This document shows positions 1 through 10,711 of a stretch of 49,556 nucleotides of DNA, piece after piece; within the stretch, counting starts at the first letter, position 1; each line of letters opens with the position of its first letter. This stretch comes from Psychrobacter sp. 4Bb (lineage in GTDB: Bacteria; Pseudomonadota; Gammaproteobacteria; Pseudomonadales; Moraxellaceae). Below the pieces are notes generated by a model. That model had not been told where the DNA came from. It did no database searches and saw only the letters and a program-made list of their open reading frames with translations. The stretch is taken from assembly GCF_002836735.1 (NCBI RefSeq), contig NZ_PJAS01000064.1, positions 1 through 49,556 of the forward strand, read 5' to 3'. Both the position numbers and the translations under genes were made by a program.

Positions 1-305
1 TTTTCTAATCGCTCAATGTTCATGAAACCAATGACAGATGAGAGCATTTTGAGAAAATGGTTTTTATAGTCAAATCCGTAGTTTCGGTCTATAACCTGCT
101 TCTGTACATGAGTTTTAGTTGCTTGTAATCTTAGCAAACGATTTGCACACATTTGTATAATATTATCCATGGATTCTTCTATCCAACCACATAGCTCAAG
201 TATTGCAAGTTTCGAATAATATAGCTGTTTTTTGTAGTCTGTAGTTTCCAAATACAATTTATTCAATTGTTTGAGGTTATATTCTATATGTTTGCGAACA
301 ATCAT
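1..305 (-). CDS. HEPN-like small helical protein, partial (C-terminus outside window)
   Basis: The reading frame opens at an ATG (303-305) 12 bases after the DUF262 gene stop and runs off the left edge, so only about 101 residues are seen. They look all-helical and charged. A segment near residues 31-50 (SKLAILELCGWIEESMDNII) has the layout of the early helix of HEPN-type proteins such as the MAE_28990 and RiboL-PSP groups: small and aliphatic residues, an aromatic, then acidic residues. An R-x6-H pattern occurs at R59-H66. HEPN nucleases often carry R-x4-6-H, but usually nearer the C-terminus, so this may be chance. HEPN proteins are commonly RNases or nucleotidyltransferase targets in defence and toxin modules, and small HEPN genes are known beside DUF262 genes. 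The family assignment is inferred from the fragment and the neighbour. It is probably cotranscribed with the DUF262 gene. Confidence 0.5.
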   Translation of the reverse strand, partial: MIVRKHIEYNLKQLNKLYLETTDYKKQLYYSKLAILELCGWIEESMDNIIQMCANRLLRLQATKTHVQKQVIDRNYGFDYKNHFLKMLSSVIGFMNIERLE

Positions 306-317
306 GAGCTGTATACA

Positions 318-1418
318 CTATGAAAAAATTTGTATGGATGCTGATATGCGAGCTTTAACCTTTTCTTTTTTAGCAACTCCATCATTGAGATACTCGGTCG
401 CTAGTGAAGAATGTTCTCGAAGTTTTCTGAAACGCACTTTCAAATCTTCTTCTGATAACTCTTCGAGTTCATCTATATTTTGGGATATACCTGCTAGAAG
501 AGCTTCTAATATTGAAACACCTATTCTTTCACCTTCATCTAGAATTTTTGTATCTATTAATTTTACAGTTCTAGTGAAGTTTATCCTTTTACTATTTAAG
601 AAGGCGTCACTAGGGTCTCTGTTGATTCTCATATATTCATTCAGAAACTTAGACAGGATGCCTTTATATGTAGATAGGTTATCGTTAAACGCAAAATGTC
701 TTAGTATCATTTCAACATTTTTAAATCTTGAATCATCTTTATCTTTTAATCTATTTATTGATCTCCAATGAATATCTTCATTTAAGTCTTTCAAAAGAGT
801 ATTGAAGTTACCACTAAATATACAGTTTCTTATCTCTTGGTTATTTAATTTAGTACCCCCAGTATTCAGTCTATGAAATATAGTAAACAAATATTCCATA
901 TGTGACTTTTTACTATGATCACACCTTAAAACAGTTACTGGCAAAGTTAGGTTCTCTAGTCTTTGATACAGGATATGATCAATACTAGTCTCATCTTTAA
1001 AATGAGAGACTTTTTTACCAGCTAGTTTCTTATCAATATCATCAAGATCAGATAAGCGCCATGTTTTATCTTCTAAGAAACGAATAATTGCGGTCATTCG
1101 CTGCAAGCCATCTATCACTTGCCATTTTTGGGTCTTAAAATCTAAACTAAAACACATGCTTGGTATAGGTAGCTGCTTTATCAATGAGTCAATAAACCTC
1201 GTTTGAGCTGGTGGGCTCCAAACTGAATTTCTTTGAAAGTCAGGTGTTATATCCAGTATGCCTTTATCATACATTCGATATAAATCTGCACAGGAACGTA
1301 GTTCATTATAGGCAATTATATCTGATGGGGGTTGCTGATCAGATTCATCTTCATAGAATAAGTTTTCTTCTTCCTTTTCTAATTCCAGTTCTAGATTGGT
1401 TACTGAATCCATACTCAT
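318..1418 (-). CDS. DUF262 domain protein (GmrSD N-terminal-type, ParB/Srx-like fold)
   Basis: The protein has about 366 residues. It has the DUF262 signatures: PDFQRNSVW near residues 59-67, VIDGLQR near 101-107 (the DGxQR motif linked to nucleotide binding in this fold), and FHRLNTGGTKLNNQEIRN near 181-198. In GmrSD-type enzymes this domain is joined to a DUF1524 HNH nuclease. No HNH domain is visible here; the C-terminal third is helical and charged. The ATG at 1418 is preferred over an upstream TTG at 1430 because a GAG-containing ribosome site lies about 8 bases before it; ATG 1412 is also possible. It lies 12 bases upstream of a HEPN-like gene on the same strand. The gene is visibly AT-richer than its neighbours, which suggests horizontal acquisition. 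A role in phage defence or as a toxin module is inferred from the family, not shown. Confidence 0.85.
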   Translation of the reverse strand: MSMDSVTNLELELEKEEENLFYEDESDQQPPSDIIAYNELRSCADLYRMYDKGILDITPDFQRNSVWSPPAQTRFIDSLIKQLPIPSMCFSLDFKTQKWQVIDGLQRMTAIIRFLEDKTWRLSDLDDIDKKLAGKKVSHFKDETSIDHILYQRLENLTLPVTVLRCDHSKKSHMEYLFTIFHRLNTGGTKLNNQEIRNCIFSGNFNTLLKDLNEDIHWRSINRLKDKDDSRFKNVEMILRHFAFNDNLSTYKGILSKFLNEYMRINRDPSDAFLNSKRINFTRTVKLIDTKILDEGERIGVSILEALLAGISQNIDELEELSEEDLKVRFRKLREHSSLATEYLNDGVAKKEKVKARISASIQIFS

Positions 1419-1534
1419 AAGTTGTCTCAATTAAGTTAAATCGTAAAGGTTTTGAATATATAGAACTTACATTGTAATAGTATTTAGCTTACGCATCTGA
1501 AAAGTCAATTTTTTCTTTAACACAGGTACTAATT

Positions 1535-2353
1535 TCACAACACCTCAAACCCAAACTTACCCAACGCTTCTCGCAGCATCGCAATATTATAATAAGCATG
1601 TGCATTGACGGTGTTTTGAAAGAAGATATATAACGTATCAAAATGATGTCGCTGATTAGCAATCGCTTGCGCCCAGTCCTGCATCTCCGCTTCGCTATAG
1701 CGATAATCATGGCGGTCAGCCGCACTCATCGCATCCCACCAGTTTAGGTTATTGCCATGCATCCGAAGATAGCCAGTGCGTTCAGTGAATATCAACCGTG
1801 ACGGCGGTAATCCGCTGACCTTAGGGTAATCAACACTACACCAAATGAGTCCTTGCCGCCGAAAGCTATCGACCACTTGCGGGGTGTGCCAGCCGTTATG
1901 ACGAAATTCAATGGCGAGTGGATAGTCTTGAAACCAACTGACGAGATTGGCCAGATAGAGACGATGCTCACGAGTACGATCAAAGCCATGTGGGAACTGA
2001 AGTAATAATGGCGCTAAAGCATTTGCTTCGATAAGTGGAGATAAAGCGTTTAGAAATGCCTGTGCGTGTTCGGCAGTGCCTTTACGTGCATGAGTAAAGT
2101 CTTGATGCAGTTTGACGGCGAACTTCAACTGACTGTCCGCCTGTACATAAGCTTTATCAACCATCCCAGCAAAGGCTTTCTGTCCGATGGGCGCATAGAA
2201 TGTGCTGTTGATTTCTACTGCGCCGTATTGTTTGGCGTATTCACGTAAGAAATCGGTCTTTTTAGTGCCGGTGGAATACAGTGTACCGAGCAAATCGGTA
2301 TCGCTATAGCCACCAGTGCCGAGGTAAATGCGCTGGGTAGGGGAACTGTCCAT
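1535..2353 (-). CDS. DUF72 family protein (YecE-like)
   Basis: The 272-residue protein opens with GTGGYSDTD and VEINSTFY, then AIEFRHNGWH and YLRMHGNN, the conserved blocks of the DUF72/YecE family. These proteins fold as TIM barrels; their reaction is not firmly established. The ATG at 2353 is preferred over a GTG at 2362 because a GAGTGG-like ribosome site overlaps the GTG. Length is typical for the family. It follows ispA by 71 bases on the same strand with no terminator seen between, so cotranscription is likely. The family is confidently recognised; the function is unknown. Confidence 0.85.
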   Translation of the reverse strand: MDSSPTQRIYLGTGGYSDTDLLGTLYSTGTKKTDFLREYAKQYGAVEINSTFYAPIGQKAFAGMVDKAYVQADSQLKFAVKLHQDFTHARKGTAEHAQAFLNALSPLIEANALAPLLLQFPHGFDRTREHRLYLANLVSWFQDYPLAIEFRHNGWHTPQVVDSFRRQGLIWCSVDYPKVSGLPPSRLIFTERTGYLRMHGNNLNWWDAMSAADRHDYRYSEAEMQDWAQAIANQRHHFDTLYIFFQNTVNAHAYYNIAMLREALGKFGFEVL

Positions 2354-2424
2354 GTTGACCACTCACTGCCGTTTTGAATAATAAAATTTACTAAGATATC
2401 TACTTTCGACTGCTATTTGACAAG

Positions 2425-3501
2425 CTACTTTTTACGCGACCAGAGCCATTCAATCAGTGCTAGTAGTGCATCATTGTCTGTGCCAATATTATCTTCATTG
2501 TCGCTAAGCTCACGACTATGTAGTTCATGAGAAATGGCTGCACGTCCGTCATTAAATAGCGATTGCGCATAACTGGTGGCATTATCGACACCCATCAGTT
2601 TTACGTAGGTAGATTTGTCTAGTTTTTCATCGCTACCTGCAGGCTTACCAAGTGTATCAGTCGTCATCGTGACGTCTAGCACATCGTCTTGGACTTGAAA
2701 GGCGAGACCGATATGTTGCGCGCACTCTTGTAGTGCCATGCGCTGCGGAGCCGTTGCACCAGCACAGACACCGCCCATGAGCATCGCTGCTTCAATCAAC
2801 GCGCCTGTCTTATCACGGTGGATGGCTTCCAAATCATCCTGCGCGACACTGACACTGGCTTCGGCATTAAGATCTAACATTTGACCCGACACCATGCGTC
2901 TGGCGCGCGGCGCAAATATTGCCATGAGCTGACTTGCAATATTTGTATCAAATGGCGCAAAGGTTGGCATCTCTGCGGTTAATACTTCAAAGGCTAGCGT
3001 CTGCAATACATCTCCTGCCAGCAGAGCCGTCGCTTCATCAAAGGCGATATGCGCAGTCGGTTGCCCACGGCGCAGCTCATCATCGTCCATACAGGGCAAG
3101 TCATCATGCACCAACGAATAAGTATGCAGCAGCTCTACCGCCAATGCGGCACGGCGCGACATATCATAGTCTGAGTCGTTTTCTAGTAGCGCGTCCAGCT
3201 CAGCATCGAGAGTATTGATATCGTCATTAGGCTCGTCTGTACGCGCATTATTGCTGCTATTAATACTGGCAAAAGCGCTGGCAACCATCAGTGGGCGTAC
3301 CAGTTTACCTTGACCCGTCATTACGTAACGGCAGGCATCTACCAGTGGGCTAGGGAGCTTGGCATAAGCAAACAAGACCTCGATATCTTGCGCTAATTGG
3401 GCACGCACAGCACCATGGAATTGCTCAGTGCTTTGAAAAGAGACAAAGTTAGAAGGGATAACGCCAGTAGAGGTAGTGCTAGAAGTAAGGGAAACAGTCA
3501 T
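2425..3501 (-). CDS. ispA: Farnesyl diphosphate synthase (short-chain polyprenyl synthase)
   Basis: It condenses isopentenyl diphosphate with dimethylallyl and geranyl diphosphate to give farnesyl diphosphate, the precursor of undecaprenyl phosphate and quinone side chains; it is cytosolic. The first aspartate-rich motif HDDLPCMDDDE lies near residues 132-142 and the second, QDDVLDVT, near 271-278; GQMLDL and the DKTG lysine block lie between. The ATG at 3501 gives 358 residues and fits the family. A frame extension to a GTG at 3597 adds an unconserved hydrophobic stretch and is rejected. A polar, acidic insertion of about 34 residues (near 83-116, bases 3154-3255) sits just before the helix leading to the first motif and is absent from E. 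coli IspA. dxs or xseB, often linked to ispA, are not adjacent. Confidence 0.92.
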   Translation of the reverse strand: MTVSLTSSTTSTGVIPSNFVSFQSTEQFHGAVRAQLAQDIEVLFAYAKLPSPLVDACRYVMTGQGKLVRPLMVASAFASINSSNNARTDEPNDDINTLDAELDALLENDSDYDMSRRAALAVELLHTYSLVHDDLPCMDDDELRRGQPTAHIAFDEATALLAGDVLQTLAFEVLTAEMPTFAPFDTNIASQLMAIFAPRARRMVSGQMLDLNAEASVSVAQDDLEAIHRDKTGALIEAAMLMGGVCAGATAPQRMALQECAQHIGLAFQVQDDVLDVTMTTDTLGKPAGSDEKLDKSTYVKLMGVDNATSYAQSLFNDGRAAISHELHSRELSDNEDNIGTDNDALLALIEWLWSRKK

Positions 3502-4381
3502 AATCCAACCATTTATCAGGGATACAGTAAAACTTATTAGGGATAAGGAAAAAACGCTATTAGTGTAGCATGATAGGTCATATCGCTTATGTGACACACG
3601 GTATCAATTGATTATTTTTTGCATTTTTCTACCAAAGTCTATTCGAAAGTAGAGCAATCTTAGCTGCAATATAACGACAAGATTTCGTTACCGATGGATG
3701 ATGTCACTCTCTGGTTGAATATGTTCTGATAAAAGAGCAAGCTAGGCTGGTACGTTAATTTTATTATAGTAGAAAAGTGGTATTGAATGCTGACACTGAA
3801 TAGCTAGCACTGACCAAGTAGCATCGATCAATTGGCACTTATTAGATAGCGCCAACGGACTGTCGTTCCAAAGATGGCATTCGTTGAGCCAACAACACGA
3901 AATAAATCTAAATTAACAATTCAGTATACATTTATTCACTAAAACACTTTTAGCGTAAGGTAAATGCCTGCAAGTGATTTAAGAGTGACTTGCGAGTATG
4001 GTATTAGCTTGTGACAGTTAGGGGCATAATCCCCTACACTAATTGACGTGAAAATGGTCTGATGGTGGCCCTACTGGGTTTTTTCTCAGGATGTTCAATC
4101 GTCGATACCGAGTATTAGACCAAGTCTCAGTCAATATTTTGAACATCAGTACCTGCAACAGCAGTATATAAATGAAGCGTCATATGATGTCATGCAAGAG
4201 ACGCAAAATACGTGCATCATGATGAACGCTGGATAATAAAGACATCTTCACTTGTGAGCTAGTTATATGTTTGTCTTTATAACATGACAAGCGCACAGTG
4301 CTATTACCCATTTTACTAACAGTAACTGGCTATTTATTTTAATTCAAAACGTAGCTTTCGTTATATAGAAAGGAGTTTCAA
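3502..4381. other. Long intergenic region between divergent ispA and fadB
   Basis: These 880 bases hold no convincing gene. They must carry the promoters of ispA (leftwards) and fadB (rightwards), but no strong -35/-10 pair was picked out. A perfect TAGGGG/CCCCTA inverted repeat with a 6-base spacer lies at 4019-4036. A CCC-tact-GGG run followed by six T occurs near 4069-4085 and could be a weak terminator of an unannotated short transcript. The fadB ribosome site AAAGGAG is at 4369-4375. No PsrA-like or FadR-like operator was recognised. Confidence 0.5.
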
Positions 4382-6541
4382 ATGGTATACCAAGGAAATC
4401 GCATCACGGTGACAATGCTAGAGGATGGCATCGCCAACATGCAGTACAACGCCGAAAATGAGAGCGTGAACAAATTTGATGCCGAAACTAACAAACAGTT
4501 TGGTGAAGCAGTTAGTGCGTTAGAAAAAGCCGACAACGTAAAAGGTCTTATCGTTACTTCAGCCAAAGGCGTGTTTATCGCTGGTGCTGATATCACAGAA
4601 TTCGTCGGTTCTTTCAAAAAATCAGAAAGCGAGATCAAAGATTGGGTCGTTCATGTTAATGACGCTTTCAATCGTTTTGAAGACCTGCCATTCCCGAAAG
4701 TTGCGGCTATCAATGGCGCGGCAATGGGCGGCGGTTGTGAAATGACTTTGGTTTGTGAATACCGTGTCATGAGTGACAAAGCGATCATCGGTTTGCCAGA
4801 AACTCAGCTAGGTATCTTCCCAGGTTTCGGCGGGACAGTTCGTAGTACGCGTATCATCGGTATCGATAACGCACTTGAGCTGATCGCGACTGGTAGCCCA
4901 AAGAAAGCATTGGCAGCATTGAAACTAGGCTTGGTTGATGCGACTGTACCTGCTGATGACTTACAAGATGCCGCAATTGATCTAGTCAAAAAATGTATCT
5001 CAGGTGAGCTTGATTGGAAAGCAAAACGTGAAGAAAAACTGGCTCCAGTTAAGCTAAACCAGCTTGAGCAAGCAATGGCGTTCAACAGTGCCAAAGGTGC
5101 TATTTTCGCTAAAGCCAATCCTAAGCAATATCCAGCGCCAGCAATCGCTATCGAAACGATTGAAAAGCACGTTAATTTATCACGTGACAAAGCAATCGAA
5201 GTAGAAGCTGCTGGTTTTGCAAAAGCCGCTAAAACCCCACAAGCAGAGAGCTTGGTTGGTCTATTCTTAAATGATCAGCTAGTCAAAAAACTGGCCAAAA
5301 AACACAGCAAGCAAGCACACGACATCAGCGAAGCTGCTGTACTAGGCGCTGGTATCATGGGTGGCGGTATTGCTTATCAAGCAGCCAGCAAAGGCTTGCC
5401 AATCATCATGAAAGATATCAAGTCTGAGCAATTAGACCTTGGTATGGGTGAAGCGAGCAAATTGCTTGGTAAAATGGTAGAACGCGGCAAGATGACCCCA
5501 GCAAAAATGGGTGAAACATTAAGCCGTATCCGTCCTACTTTGAACTATGGTGATTTTAGCGATACTGATATCGTTATCGAAGCGGTCGTAGAAAATCCAA
5601 ACGTGAAGCGTGCGGTACTAAAAGAAGTAGAAGGTCTAGTAAAAGACGACTGTATCCTAGCGTCAAACACCTCGACCATCTCTATTACGTTCCTAGCAGA
5701 AGCGCTTGAACGTCCAGAAAACTTCGTCGGTATGCATTTCTTCAACCCAGTACATCGTATGCCATTGGTAGAAGTTATCCGCGGTGAGAAATCATCTGAA
5801 GAAGCCATCGCGACTACGGTTGCACTTGCTTCTAAAATGGGTAAAGTGCCAGTAGTAGTTAACGACTGCCCAGGTTTCTTGGTAAACCGTGTATTGTTCC
5901 CATACTTTGGCGCGTTTGACTTGCTACTGAAGCAAGGTGCTGATTTTGCTCATGTCGATAAAGTTATGGAAAAATTCGGCTGGCCAATGGGCCCTGCATA
6001 CCTAATCGACGTGGTTGGTCTAGATACTGGTGTACATGGCGCAGCAGTGATGGCTGATGGTTTCCCTGACCGCATGAAGCCTGATTATAAAGGTGCTATC
6101 CAGCATCTATATGACAATGAGCGTCTGGGTCAGAAAAACGGTATCGGTTTCTATAAGTACGAAATGGACAAGCGCGGTAAGCCAAAGAAAGTTGCTGATG
6201 AAGCCACTTACGAGTTGCTAAAAGCCACGACTGACAGCGAAAAGCAAACGTTTGACGATCAAGCAATCATTGATCGCACTATGATTGCCTTCTGCAACGA
6301 AACCGTTCGCTGCCTAGAAGACAACATCGTAAGCACACCAAGCGAGGCCGACATGGCGATGATTATGGGCGTAGGTTTCCCTCCATTCCGTGGTGGCCCA
6401 TGCCGTTATATCGACCAAATGGGTCTAGATAACTACTTGGCACTATGTGAAAAATACGCACATCTTGGCAAAGCTTATGAAGCGCCACAAAAGATTCGCG
6501 ACATGGCAGCCGCAGGCGAGACTTTTTACGCAACAGCGTAA
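4382..6541 (+). CDS. fadB: Fatty acid oxidation complex alpha subunit (enoyl-CoA hydratase / 3-hydroxyacyl-CoA dehydrogenase)
   Basis: This is the multifunctional alpha subunit of the beta-oxidation complex. It hydrates enoyl-CoA and oxidises 3-hydroxyacyl-CoA with NAD, and pairs with the FadA thiolase. The N-terminal crotonase half has [10 protein letters not shown] near 65-74 and catalytic glutamates E120 (GGGCE) and E140 ([15 protein letters not shown]), matching E119 and E139 of the E. coli enzyme. The C-terminal half has the NAD-binding [12 protein letters not shown] near residue 320 and [16 protein letters not shown] with the dehydrogenase histidine. At 719 residues it is full length. 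Start choice is supported by AAAGGAG six bases upstream. fadA follows after 230 bases on the same strand. Codon use is that of a well-expressed core gene. Expression is probably controlled by fatty acids, but no operator was recognised. Confidence 0.97.
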   Translation: MVYQGNRITVTMLEDGIANMQYNAENESVNKFDAETNKQFGEAVSALEKADNVKGLIVTSAKGVFIAGADITEFVGSFKKSESEIKDWVVHVNDAFNRFEDLPFPKVAAINGAAMGGGCEMTLVCEYRVMSDKAIIGLPETQLGIFPGFGGTVRSTRIIGIDNALELIATGSPKKALAALKLGLVDATVPADDLQDAAIDLVKKCISGELDWKAKREEKLAPVKLNQLEQAMAFNSAKGAIFAKANPKQYPAPAIAIETIEKHVNLSRDKAIEVEAAGFAKAAKTPQAESLVGLFLNDQLVKKLAKKHSKQAHDISEAAVLGAGIMGGGIAYQAASKGLPIIMKDIKSEQLDLGMGEASKLLGKMVERGKMTPAKMGETLSRIRPTLNYGDFSDTDIVIEAVVENPNVKRAVLKEVEGLVKDDCILASNTSTISITFLAEALERPENFVGMHFFNPVHRMPLVEVIRGEKSSEEAIATTVALASKMGKVPVVVNDCPGFLVNRVLFPYFGAFDLLLKQGADFAHVDKVMEKFGWPMGPAYLIDVVGLDTGVHGAAVMADGFPDRMKPDYKGAIQHLYDNERLGQKNGIGFYKYEMDKRGKPKKVADEATYELLKATTDSEKQTFDDQAIIDRTMIAFCNETVRCLEDNIVSTPSEADMAMIMGVGFPPFRGGPCRYIDQMGLDNYLALCEKYAHLGKAYEAPQKIRDMAAAGETFYATA

Positions 6542-6726
6542 TAGTCAGTCATTACTAGGATGAAGTGCAGTACGTTTGCTATTTTGCATGAAAGCAATTG
6601 AGACATGAATCGTCTTCAATAGCGAACGTACGATTATAGTTGGTTCGGTTTAATGCTAATACGTGTAAATCAAGCGCAAATGTACCTATTGTACTTTGAG
6701 CGAGATTAATGAGGTAATAGTTGTAA

Positions 6727-7944
<1,218 letters not shown>

Positions 7945-8003
7945 TCTTATTTGTATAAACAAGATTATTTGAACACTCAATAAGTAGCTACTCGCTAACG
8001 AAA

Positions 8004-8035
8004 AACCTCTAGTCATAACGGCTGGAGGTTTTTTT
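8004..8035 (+). terminator. Rho-independent terminator of fadBA
   Basis: Arms AACCTCTAG (8004-8012) and CTGGAGGTT (8022-8030) pair over nine positions with one G-U. The loop is nine bases and a seven-T tract covers 8029-8035. It lies 60 bases after the fadA stop. Confidence 0.9.
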
Positions 8036-8229
8036 ATGAGTAAAACTGATGTTTGGTAAACTAATAAATCACGGAGTCGAAAAACACGGTATTACAGCGA
8101 TTAAAAATTATCTCCATTGACGCATTCATGAAACTATGACTAAATAAGAGAAAGATGAACCATGGCACTGTTTATGATAATTCTAAAATAGTTTTTAGTT
8201 GCAACTGTCAGCCGTACAAGGAGTGTACT

Positions 8230-8805
8230 ATGTCTACTATGATTAATGATCGCACCTATCGCATCGCTCGTGAGAATACCCAAGCAATGATTGTCGATGT
8301 GCAAGAGCGCTTAACGCCGCATATCTACGATCACGAAAACATTGTCAAAAAAACCGTTACCTTGATTAAAGGGCTGCAAGCGCTCAATATTCCAATCATG
8401 CTCAATGAACAATATAAAAAAGGCTTGGGCGATACCTTACCAGAGCTGCGCGATGTACTCGAAGGAGACAATGCCAAGAGCTTTGAAAAGGTCACCTTTA
8501 GTGCCTGTGATAACAACGATTCATGGCACCATTTAGCGCAGCAGAACCGTAGTACCGTGTTGCTTTTTGGTGCTGAAGCTCATGTTTGTATTATGCAAAC
8601 GGCACTGGATTTATTGGATAATGGTATGCAGCCTGTCATTATTGGGGATGCGGTGGGTTCTCGTTTTCCTTATGATAAAAAGCAAGCAATTCGCCGTATT
8701 CGCCGTGCAGGTGGGGTGATTAGCACTGTAGAATCAATCTTATTTGAACTATGCCGTAGCAGCGAAGATCCTGCGTTTAAAACCATTATTAATTTGATCA
8801 AGTAG
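8230..8805 (+). CDS. Isochorismatase-family cysteine hydrolase (YcaC-like)
   Basis: The 191-residue protein has the D-K-C triad of the isochorismatase-like hydrolases: D23 (MIVDVQERL), K87 (SFEKVTFSA) and C120 (AEAHVCIMQTALDLL). Members hydrolyse amide or vinyl-ether bonds in small molecules; the substrate cannot be read from the sequence. It most resembles the YcaC-like group, often annotated as hydrolase or nicotinamidase-related. The ATG at 8230 has the ribosome site AAGGAG at 8218-8223. An in-frame ATG at 8155 would add 25 unconserved residues and is not used. It stands alone between two terminators. Confidence 0.88.
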   Translation: MSTMINDRTYRIARENTQAMIVDVQERLTPHIYDHENIVKKTVTLIKGLQALNIPIMLNEQYKKGLGDTLPELRDVLEGDNAKSFEKVTFSACDNNDSWHHLAQQNRSTVLLFGAEAHVCIMQTALDLLDNGMQPVIIGDAVGSRFPYDKKQAIRRIRRAGGVISTVESILFELCRSSEDPAFKTIINLIK

Positions 8806-8883
8806 GTGGTTTAAGGTTTAGGTACTTAAAGACTTGGATAAATAGAGTTTCAATTTAACCATTTATCTTCTAATTTATAATAG

Positions 8884-8914
8884 ATAGCGCTTAGTAAAAT
8901 AAGCGCTATTTTTT
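8884..8914 (+). terminator. Rho-independent terminator
   Basis: Perfect ten-base arms ATAGCGCTTA (8884-8893) and TAAGCGCTAT (8900-8909), a six-base loop and a T-tract to 8914. It ends the isochorismatase-like gene. Confidence 0.88.
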
Positions 8915-9044
8915 CGATAATGGTAATAGTCTTTTAACCATTGTTAGATATCAAACTAACTATAATATCTTGAGTAATGAAACTTAGAATCGCCAGAAAT
9001 TATAAGCATTAAAACCAATAACTAGAGAAAGCCAGAGAAAATCA

Positions 9045-9668
9045 ATGTCGCAAGCCAGCTCTATATCACTCACTAACTCCGAATCTACTTCATATATCGA
9101 TGATGTCACTCATTTCTTATTGGAGTTAGATGCGCTCAAACGCGTGAATCGCCGCAGCTATGTGACACAGACCACTCGCAAAGAAAACTCCGCCGAACAT
9201 TCTTGGCATTTAGCGATGGCATGTTGGTCGATTGCTGAATTATTTGCACTAGATGTCAATCATGAAAAATTGCTGAAGATGGCGTTGGTTCATGATTTGG
9301 GTGAGATTGATGCGGGTGATACTTTTTTATATGCCGATACGCGTACTGATGCACACGTCGAAGAGCGTGCAGGCATTGCCAGATTACAACGTGAGCGAGG
9401 CAATGGCATTAGTGATTTAAGCGAGGTTTGGGAAGCGCAGGAAACAGGAAATAGCAAAGAAAGTCAGTTGCTCAGAGTCGTTGATCGCTTATTGCCATTT
9501 TTACTCAATTTAAATACCGATGGTAAAACGTGGATTGAGCTTGGTGTTACGCGCTCGCAAGTGGCGGGTGCGCATGCATTTATCAAAGACAGCTTTCCTC
9601 CTATCCATGATTGGCTCTCACATAATATTGAGTATGCAACTCAGAAAGGCTGGCTGATTGATGCGTAA
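9045..9668 (+). CDS. HD-domain phosphohydrolase (YfbR-like / 5'-deoxynucleotidase-like)
   Basis: The 207-residue protein carries the HD metal-binding pattern: H52 in AEHSWHLA, H83-D84 in ALVHDLGEIDAGD, and a later aspartate in VVDRLLPFL. HD proteins of this size and layout, with EHSW and HDLGE, resemble the YfbR/YGK1 5'-deoxynucleotidase group. That function is inferred and not certain. The ribosome site is weak (GAGAAA). It stands alone, with a convergent psd gene downstream. Confidence 0.82.
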   Translation: MSQASSISLTNSESTSYIDDVTHFLLELDALKRVNRRSYVTQTTRKENSAEHSWHLAMACWSIAELFALDVNHEKLLKMALVHDLGEIDAGDTFLYADTRTDAHVEERAGIARLQRERGNGISDLSEVWEAQETGNSKESQLLRVVDRLLPFLLNLNTDGKTWIELGVTRSQVAGAHAFIKDSFPPIHDWLSHNIEYATQKGWLIDA

Positions 9669-9689
9669 ATTTGGATAAATAGCAGGCGT

Positions 9690-9732
9690 AAAAAAGCCCA
9701 ATCAAGTACTATGATTCACGCTTAACTGGGCT
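9690..9732 (-). terminator. Terminator of psd
   Basis: On the minus strand the stem AGCCCAGTTAAG pairs with CTTGATTGGGCT with two internal mismatches and is followed by six T. The plus-strand side has only a loose T-rich tail, so it may weakly serve the HD gene too. Confidence 0.75.
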
Positions 9733-9761
9733 GATATTTTCAGTATTTTTATATAGGTGTG

Positions 9762-10598
9762 TTATTGAGCGTTTGCCATTCCTAGCAACTGACCCATTTG
9801 CACGATGCTGTCGGCTTGCATACTATCTAGCCAGTCAGCCTTTGCTGCTTTTGGTAATACTACGATAGCCGTTGAGCCTAAATAAAAGCGTCCAAGCTCT
9901 TCGCCTGCTGCAAACTGCATATCATGATCAGACTCGAATATGTCGTCAGTACGAGCAATCTTGCCAGTGGCGACAGTTTCAATACCAGCGACGATCATAG
10001 CACCAACCATCACGACAGCTGCTTTGCCATACTTGGTATCAAACATACAGACCAGACGTTCATTACGCGCAAACAAGTCTGGCACGTTAGCCGCCGTAGT
10101 ATTGTTGACCGAAAACAGTGTACCAGGTACATAGCGAGTCTTGGTCAATGTGCCAGTAAATGGCATATGCACACGGTGATAATTACTAGGCGCTAAGTAG
10201 ATAGTCGCAAAACTACCATCAGCGAAATAACTGCCATCTTCACTATCAGCAAGTAATTGACCGACATCATAGTGACGACCTTTTGCTTGTAGTAGTTTGT
10301 GGTCTTCAATTTGTCCTAGCTGAGAGATAATACCGTCCGCAGGACTCACGATACCGTTTGCAGTAGCGTCGATGGTACGAGCGTCTTCTTTTAACTCGCG
10401 GGTAAAAAAGTCATTAAAACTCTCATAGGCATTTAGGCTTTGGCGTTCGTACTCGTCTAAGCTGATATTATAAGCTTTGGCAAAGCTACGGATAAAGGTA
10501 CGTTTGACATAAGGATGGCGACTGGCGGCCAAACGTCCAGCGACTTTACTGAGCTTTTGCTGCGGCACAAGCTGTTGTAAGGTGGTAAATACATTCAT
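9762..10598 (-). CDS. psd: Phosphatidylserine decarboxylase proenzyme
   Basis: Psd makes phosphatidylethanolamine from phosphatidylserine at the inner membrane. The proenzyme cleaves itself in the LGST motif, here FYLGSTAIVV with the cut between G241 and S242, and the serine becomes the pyruvoyl cofactor. Other family blocks are NDFFTRELK near residues 62-70, SPADGIISQLG, YHRVHMPFTG and LFSVNNTT. At 278 residues it is of bacterial type I length. It is monocistronic; dtd diverges after 113 bases. Confidence 0.96.
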   Translation of the reverse strand: MNVFTTLQQLVPQQKLSKVAGRLAASRHPYVKRTFIRSFAKAYNISLDEYERQSLNAYESFNDFFTRELKEDARTIDATANGIVSPADGIISQLGQIEDHKLLQAKGRHYDVGQLLADSEDGSYFADGSFATIYLAPSNYHRVHMPFTGTLTKTRYVPGTLFSVNNTTAANVPDLFARNERLVCMFDTKYGKAAVVMVGAMIVAGIETVATGKIARTDDIFESDHDMQFAAGEELGRFYLGSTAIVVLPKAAKADWLDSMQADSIVQMGQLLGMANAQ

Positions 10599-10711
10599 AA
10601 TAAGGCTACCAAAATAAGGTGTAATATAAGAAATAATAGTTAAGTTAATGACGGTATTTTATCATGGACAGCATATTATTGTATGGCCATAATCTGTTAA
10701 GGAATTAGTAA

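Noticed and set aside
271..771. Plus-strand open frame opposite the DUF262 gene
   Set aside because: It overlaps a well-supported gene on the other strand, has no recognisable domain and contains runs of Ser/Phe/Leu typical of an antisense shadow.
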